DNA of 13,332 nt from Acanthamoeba castellanii str. Neff (taxonomy: Eukaryota > Discosea > Longamoebia > Acanthamoebidae). Every line of letters begins with the position of its first letter. Position 1 is the first letter of the stretch. Positions 8,550 to 13,332 of this stretch are shown one piece after another. The translations under genes and the position numbers were made by a program. Where the stretch lies: NCBI RefSeq assembly GCF_000313135.1, contig NW_004457439.1, positions 1 through 13,332 on the forward strand, read 5' to 3'. The notes beneath the pieces were generated by a model. It searched no databases and was not told where the DNA came from. It was given only the letters and a program-made list of their open reading frames with translations.

Positions 8550-10929
8550 ATGAAGGCGGCTGTGTTGCTGGCCCTTGTGGCGTTCATGTTGATGTGCGCC
8601 GTCTCAGAGGCTCGACCCCGCACGGCGCTCCGTGCCGGCCACAAGATCGACTGGTCGAAGGTCGACACCCAGCTCATGGACGCCAAGTTCGGCCGCAAGC
8701 TGGCCGACCAGCCCGCCAAGCGTTCCGCCGACGCGCCCAGCGGCTCTTCCCTGTGGGAGGTGATCCCCGGCCGGTAGTACCGCAGCCCTCTTGTCGCTGT
8801 GCTCCGCGCTTTGGTCGCGCTCACGCAATGTTGACCGGTCTTTCACTGCAGGTACCCCAAGACGCAGTCGTTGCCCGATGTGCTCGCGCAGGTGCCCAAC
8901 ACACCGGAGGGCCGTAAGTTCGTGCAGGACCTGGCCAACACCATCTTCACCAAGTTCGGCATCTGGGTGCGTTCTTCTTCTTCTTCTTGGTGTCGATGTC
9001 GACTCGCTCACCTCACCTCACCTCACCTCCACTGGTACGCAGGTGCCCAGCTTTGTCGTGGATCTGTTCTTCGAGGACAGCAGCTACTTCCTGAACTACC
9101 TCAAGTTCACCGGCTGGGAGCTCTACGACGGCATTGCCGCCATCAACTTCGCCTACCAAATGGGCTGGATCACTTCGTACGCGATTCCTCTCCACCTGGT
9201 GGTGGCGCGCGTAAGCGAACGTGCTACGCTTTAGGCCCAAGATTGGTCTTCTTTTTATCTCACTTTATACTTAATTGGCTGCGTTGTTGTTTCCAGGAAT
9301 GCCTCCAATGCGGACACCCTCCCGCAGGGGTTCAACCTGGACAACTATGCCAGCGCGCCGATCAATGTCTCCAACTACATTCCGGCCGAGCCGGTCGAAC
9401 TCTTCCCCGACCTGTGGAAGGGTGAGCGCACCCTCACCCTAATGTTTTAATTTAATTTAATTTAATTTTTTTCCAGCGTCGCTCGTAGTGTGCTGACGAT
9501 GGTGGCGCGTTGCTGGCTGTGCGGCACACGCTTTTCTATGCAGGTTTCTACCGCGGTAACGCCTCCGAGGAGCAGCTCAAGGCCGAGATTGTGTTTGCGC
9601 TCACGCTCAACCAGCTCGCCAACAACTCGCACAAGCGCGAGAGCGATCCCTCCACCTACTTCACGCTGTACAACGGCAACAAGATCGCGTCCATCAGGGT
9701 GCGTTCTCCTCCCCTCCTTCTGCACGACCTGGCCTCAGCCATGTCGCCGCCACGGTCTGTCATCATCGGATGTAGGTTAACCGAAGGACCAACGCAAACA
9801 ACAGGACCTGCTGGGCGCTCTGGCAGCCAACGGCCACTCGATCAAGTGCTACTTGACCTATCGCGCGGTCGATTTCTTCGGTCTTCTCACGCGCGATAGC
9901 CAAGGCCAGTTCAAGGAGGTCCCCGCCCCCGTGTTCATGGACACCGGTACAATTTCTTCGCCGGTGTATGGTTGGTGCTGGTGGAATGCATTCCCACTCA
10001 CCATCGTTATGTGGCACAGAGGTCACTTCGCTCTCGGGCGAGTCGGCTGTCACGACCGCCATTCATGATGAGCTGGTGATCGAGATCAGGTCGGGTCCCA
10101 ACACCAAGGGCACCCCGTTCAACATCGACATCCTCTGGTACGAGGGCGATGACGGCATCGGCTTCTTCGCCGGCAGCCTCTACGACTATGCCTCGTGGGT
10201 GGGCGCCGGTACGGATTGCAAGCACGTACTCGCTCGCCTCGTCGTGGCCTCCTCTCACTCTTTTCTCTCTTTCGTCTGTCCAGTCAACACGCAGCACATG
10301 GAGGGCAAGCAGGCGATCGACTACCTTCACCTCGCCGGAGTGTTTTCCGACACGCTCATCCAGACCGCGCTCACGTTCAACCTCTACGATTTGGGCTATG
10401 GCGCCACCGGCGTGTGCGTGTATGTATCGCTTGACCGACAGCACCCACCACTTCGTACGCTGGCCCTTCTCACACCCGTGTGCGCCGTACAGTGACTCTA
10501 TCGCGGTCATCGAGTGGACCGTCTACGGCAACATGAGCCTCTACCCCCTCCTGGTAATCACCCCCGCACCCCGCACCCACGGGTGTGCGTCCTACTCACT
10601 TCTGGGCCACAGATGGAGAAGTTCCTGGTGGCGCCCATTGTGGCGGAGTACCTCGCCCTGGCCAACCGCAACGCGGGCGAGTACGCCAAGCTCGCCGCTG
10701 GTCTGTACGAGCTCGTCTCGGACAGCGCCGTCAACCCCACCCTCCGCCAGAGGTACGCTCACACTTCCTGTTCGTGCGAAGCGGGCCTTGACTGGGTGTC
10801 TTACCAAACTCTGCTCGTCTGGCTACCACCTTTGTGCGCAGGGCCTACAACACCATCACGTGGCCCGCTGGCCAGGAGCCCTTCGAGACCGTGGTCAAGG
10901 CCAGAGCCATCCTGTCCGGCCAGAACTAG
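8550..10929 (+). CDS. Secreted protein of unknown family, about 502 residues
   Basis: Eleven exons: 8550-8773, 8852-8966, 9043-9176, 9297-9421, 9544-9698, 9805-9946, 10020-10208, 10284-10419, 10493-10553, 10613-10752 and 10842-10929. The sum is 1509 nt. Exon 8 could end at 10413, giving 500 residues, because two donors six bases apart (gtgcgt and gtatgt) both fit. A clear signal peptide covers residues 1-21, ending SEA before RPRT. The next ~50 residues are basic and linker-like, with a KR pair that might be a processing site. The rest is aromatic-rich and globular, with strings such as GWELYDGIAAINFAYQMGW and DILWYEGDDGIGFFAG. Five N-glycosylation sequons are present (NAS twice, NVS, NNS, NMS), as expected for a protein of the secretory pathway. 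There is no transmembrane segment, no retention signal and no catalytic motif I recognise. Function unknown; it could be extracellular, cyst-wall or lysosomal. Confidence 0.8.
9008..9029 (+). repeat. TCACC pentamer repeat in intron 2 of the secreted gene
   Basis: Four tandem copies of TCACC followed by TCC, lying wholly within the intron just before its acceptor. It forms a pyrimidine-rich tract and is a simple microsatellite. Confidence 0.7.
9446..9465 (+). repeat. TTTAA pentamer repeat in intron 4 of the secreted gene
   Basis: Four perfect copies of TTTAA followed by a T run and a decoy ttccag at 9471-9476. The real acceptor is at 9543, because the decoy would bring in an early TGA. Confidence 0.7.
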
Positions 10930-11722
10930 ACGAGCCGAACGCAAAGCGAGCACGTTTGATTTGGATTATAATTTTGCTCTTCTCTCTGCGGAATGAACTC
11001 ACAACTCACGACTCCTCATGGCTCTTGTCTCTCTCGTGCCCTGATCCTTCTGCATCGCATGCCTCACGTCGTCCAGCTCTAGAAGTACTCGTGCAATCAA
11101 CGAATTCGCCATCCAGGCTGAATGCCACCGATAGCACCCCAATCCCCAATCTCACGTTCAGGGTCGCCCGCGTTGTTCTCGTTCTGGTCACCTTTTCGTC
11201 GTCTTCCTCGGCTTCTTTTCTCGACATTTCCCGTTGAATTCGGGCGTCCAATCAGAATTCATAGCTGTGTAGCACCCGGCCAGTCGCCACGAGACAACCA
11301 AAACAGACGCCGGGAAATTTCCCACCGCAAAACCGAAGGGCCAATGAGGGCGAAGTGGAAGACGAAACTGCCGCACAAAGGAGGCCTTGGGGCGAGGCCA
11401 GCTTCTTCTCAAACTCTTCCACACCCACCACGCCAACACCAGCCAACAACCATTGTGTTGACTAGTGCTTCCTTTCCTTCTCTCACCCTTCATATCCATC
11501 TTCCGGTACTCTCTTCGCTGGCTGGTTTCTTCTCCCCTATTCCCTATTCTCGTGCATCTTGCCTGTCCTGCAAGTTCCTCATCCGTTGTTCGATTTGCGT
11601 AATGAATGTCGCTTTGTTTCTGTGTTGTTTTGGATTGATGCATCTTATCGTTGTGGCTGAGGGGTTTGCGGTGTATAGTCTAACTGAGCCCCTCGAAATA
11701 AAGGAACTCAAGATTGTTCGAG
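10930..11722 (+). promoter_or_regulatory. Upstream region of the acidic membrane protein gene
   Basis: About 790 bases hold the 3' flank of the secreted gene and the promoter of the next gene. Seen: CCAAT at 11248-11252 and 11341-11345; a 12-base perfect palindrome GGGAAATTTCCC at 11312-11323 between them; another TTTCCC near 11227; and a pyrimidine-rich stretch at about 11465-11560. No convincing exon was found. An open frame through 11122-11931 is judged accidental. Confidence 0.45.
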
Positions 11723-12781
11723 ATGCAAGCCACCATGAACGTGCAGCCGCTGAGCTTCGAGGAGAGATTCGCCTCTTACGAGAGCCGGCCTCGGAAGACA
11801 TCGACTTTTTCTTCCCACTTCTCCACCGAGCCGCAGGAGCTCGAGCCGCTTGGAGATGGCGTGCCGTTGGCTCGGAAGAAGCACCACCACCAGCTGCACT
11901 TCTTCGACGAAGCGCTCGGCGAGGATGGTGAAGCCTCCTACGACTCCTACGACCTCGACGGAGAGCCCGAGGAGGAAGAATGGGAGGATGAGGACGAAGA
12001 ACCCGTCCTGCCCAAACGGCGCCGCTACCTCAGCGAGGCTGAGTACCAGCGGGAGGCCACCGACTACACGAGGCAGCAACTCAAGCAATCGGGCCTTTAC
12101 TACAAGCACGCCTACCACTTCTGGCGTCTGCGATCGCGCGATTCGTTCGATCTCGTCCGGCCGCATCTCGTGAAGGTCTTGATCGCGTTCGCCGTGCTAA
12201 TCGTTCCCATCATGCTCGGGCTCTATTTGGCCAACGACGGGGCCTCCTTCGGCGCCAAGCCCGACGTCTCCATGCTCCCCGACCTGGCCCAGAACCACGT
12301 CCCGGTATGTCATCCCATCCCTCGATTCGTCTTTGCGATGCAAAATGAGAAGAAGAGATACTACAAGAGGATAGGATTAATCGCCTATTCGCTAACCTCT
12401 ATGCAGAACAACTACGTCGAACAACAAGAAGCGGCTAGCCGCCGGGGCGGTCTCCTGAACAGACTGCTGCGGAAGGCTGGCTTCGCCGCGAAGCGCGACA
12501 ATGATACGGCCGAGGCGCTGGTGCCGGCGCCTCTGGCCTCGCCCGCGCAGGATGCAGCCAAGCCTGCTCCCTCGCCCGTGGCCCAACAGCAGGAGGAGCT
12601 GAAGGAGAGCGAGACGATCAACCACGTCGGCGTCTACGAGGAGCCCGGCCTCACTCTCACCTCCATCCTTCCCTCGATGCAGGGCATGAACATCTTCAGC
12701 TTCGCCTACACCGCTGCCATCGACTTCTTCAGCAAGACCTTCGGCTGGGAGTCCGCTAACGTGACCGCTACGGCAGCCTAG
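11723..12781 (+). CDS. Single-pass membrane protein with acidic N-terminal region
   Basis: Two exons, 11723-12304 and 12407-12781, encode 318 residues. Residues 1-148 look disordered: a KKHHH stretch near 52-56, an acidic block at about 81-93 (EPEEEEWEDEDEE), then KRRR and a Tyr-rich stretch. One transmembrane segment lies at about 149-170 (KVLIAFAVLIVPIMLGLYLA). Basic residues precede it, so a type II topology with a cytosolic N-terminus is inferred. The lumenal part has an Ala/Pro/Gln linker, a possible amphipathic segment near the C-terminus (MNIFSFAYTAAIDFF) and a late NVT sequon. No domain was recognised; nuclear-envelope, ER or Golgi residence are all possible. The ATG at 11723 is first and has G at -3. 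The ATG at 11735 has a textbook GCCACC context. The intron starts gtatgt and ends atgcag. It is 102 nt with no in-frame stop, so retention would give 352 residues. Confidence 0.75.
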   Translation: MQATMNVQPLSFEERFASYESRPRKTSTFSSHFSTEPQELEPLGDGVPLARKKHHHQLHFFDEALGEDGEASYDSYDLDGEPEEEEWEDEDEEPVLPKRRRYLSEAEYQREATDYTRQQLKQSGLYYKHAYHFWRLRSRDSFDLVRPHLVKVLIAFAVLIVPIMLGLYLANDGASFGAKPDVSMLPDLAQNHVPVCHPIPRFVFAMQNEKKRYYKRIGLIAYSLTSMQNNYVEQQEAASRRGGLLNRLLRKAGFAAKRDNDTAEALVPAPLASPAQDAAKPAPSPVAQQQEELKESETINHVGVYEEPGLTLTSILPSMQGMNIFSFAYTAAIDFFSKTFGWESANVTATAA

Positions 12782-13332
12782 GCCGCTTGGCGGCGATCGC
12801 GGTGCGCCGCTTTATGGACGACGACGTGCGATGAACCATCATCACCACCCCCATCCACGACAGGTCGTCTTGTCTATAGTGTTTAGTATTCTCCCACTCC
12901 ATCATCCACACTGTTATTGTTTGTTTATAGTTTGATCACCCTCCTTCAGCACTCCTCTCGCTACCCTGTCCAGTTTGTATAGACCCACACAGCAATCAAG
13001 TACATACACGTGCACAACAATAAACTACGTCTTTCATCATCGCCGTCGTCATCATCCCCCTCGTCCGATTCTCTTGTGGCAGCGTCCTGTTCGCCTTGGC
13101 CCTGCTTTTTCTTGGCGTGTTCGAAATGTTCTGAATTGTTTTTTGAAACTATTTTCGCAAATGCTGTTGATAGCAACGGGTACTTCCTTTTTTGGGCGCG
13201 TTTCCTAAAGAGAAAGCACTGACGAATGGTCGGTACTCAAAATCTAGAATATCTTTGGTTCGTAGTTCGATCTTCGTTACAGGCCCCTTTGCTCACCTGC
13301 TGGTTGTGAGTGAGCGAAGATCATAGAAGGTT
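12782..13332. other. 3' flank and unassigned right edge
   Basis: There is no gene I can support here. AATAAA at 13019-13024, 238 bases after the stop, is a candidate poly(A) signal for the membrane protein gene. On the minus strand, bases near 13298-13306 read cagcag followed by gtgagc, a good donor. It could end an exon of a gene lying to the right, but the visible coding part is too short to judge. Confidence 0.35.

Noticed and set aside
10149..11237. 362-residue plus-strand frame
   Set aside because: Out of frame with the secreted protein exons; its Ser/Thr/Arg-rich composition is typical of a shifted GC-rich frame, and it runs through introns and the 3' flank.
11122..11931. 269-residue frame containing a signal-peptide-like start at 11602
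   Set aside because: The hydrophobic stretch after 11602 is tempting, but the frame then overlaps the acidic membrane gene out of frame and has no domain. It could at most be an upstream frame affecting translation.
13210..13290. tRNA-like B-box (gttcgatct) near the right edge
   Set aside because: No acceptor stem, anticodon arm or proper A-box could be drawn around it.

Overview
The window looks like nuclear DNA of an intron-rich free-living amoeba, most likely Acanthamoeba. This is an inference from the GC-rich exons and from the many 60-120 nt introns with gtgcgt/gtacgt-type donors and cag acceptors. No bacterial operons, tRNA, rRNA, CRISPR array or transposon was seen. All gene models below were assembled by hand. 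For every complete model the exon lengths sum to a multiple of three, which supports the junctions chosen.

Layout: (1) 1-1696, minus: a P-loop GTPase with a zinc ribbon after the G domain, open at the left edge, with a 17-nt microexon at the Walker A strand. (2) 2197-3921 and 3959-5698, plus: two tandem paralogous F-box/leucine-rich-repeat genes, each with ten exons at matching positions and a shared C-terminal region I do not recognise. The second copy appears to use two GC-AG introns. (3) 5820-6641, minus, convergent with the second F-box gene: a single-exon type I membrane protein with an acidic, serine-rich ectodomain. (4) 7127-8249, minus: a five-exon AlaX-type alanyl-tRNA editing hydrolase. 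(5) 8550-10929, plus, divergent from AlaX: an eleven-exon secreted protein of about 502 residues with no family recognised. (6) 11723-12781, plus: a two-exon single-pass membrane protein with a highly acidic N-terminal region. Its intron is a stop-free multiple of three.

The genes do not form an obvious pathway. The F-box pair would supply substrate receptors for SCF ubiquitin ligases, AlaX clears mischarged tRNA(Ala), and the other products are a GTPase of unknown role and three secreted or membrane proteins. The most interesting unit is the F-box pair: a recent tandem duplication with a conserved gene skeleton, uneven protein divergence, a 37-bp intergenic gap and altered splice donors in one copy.
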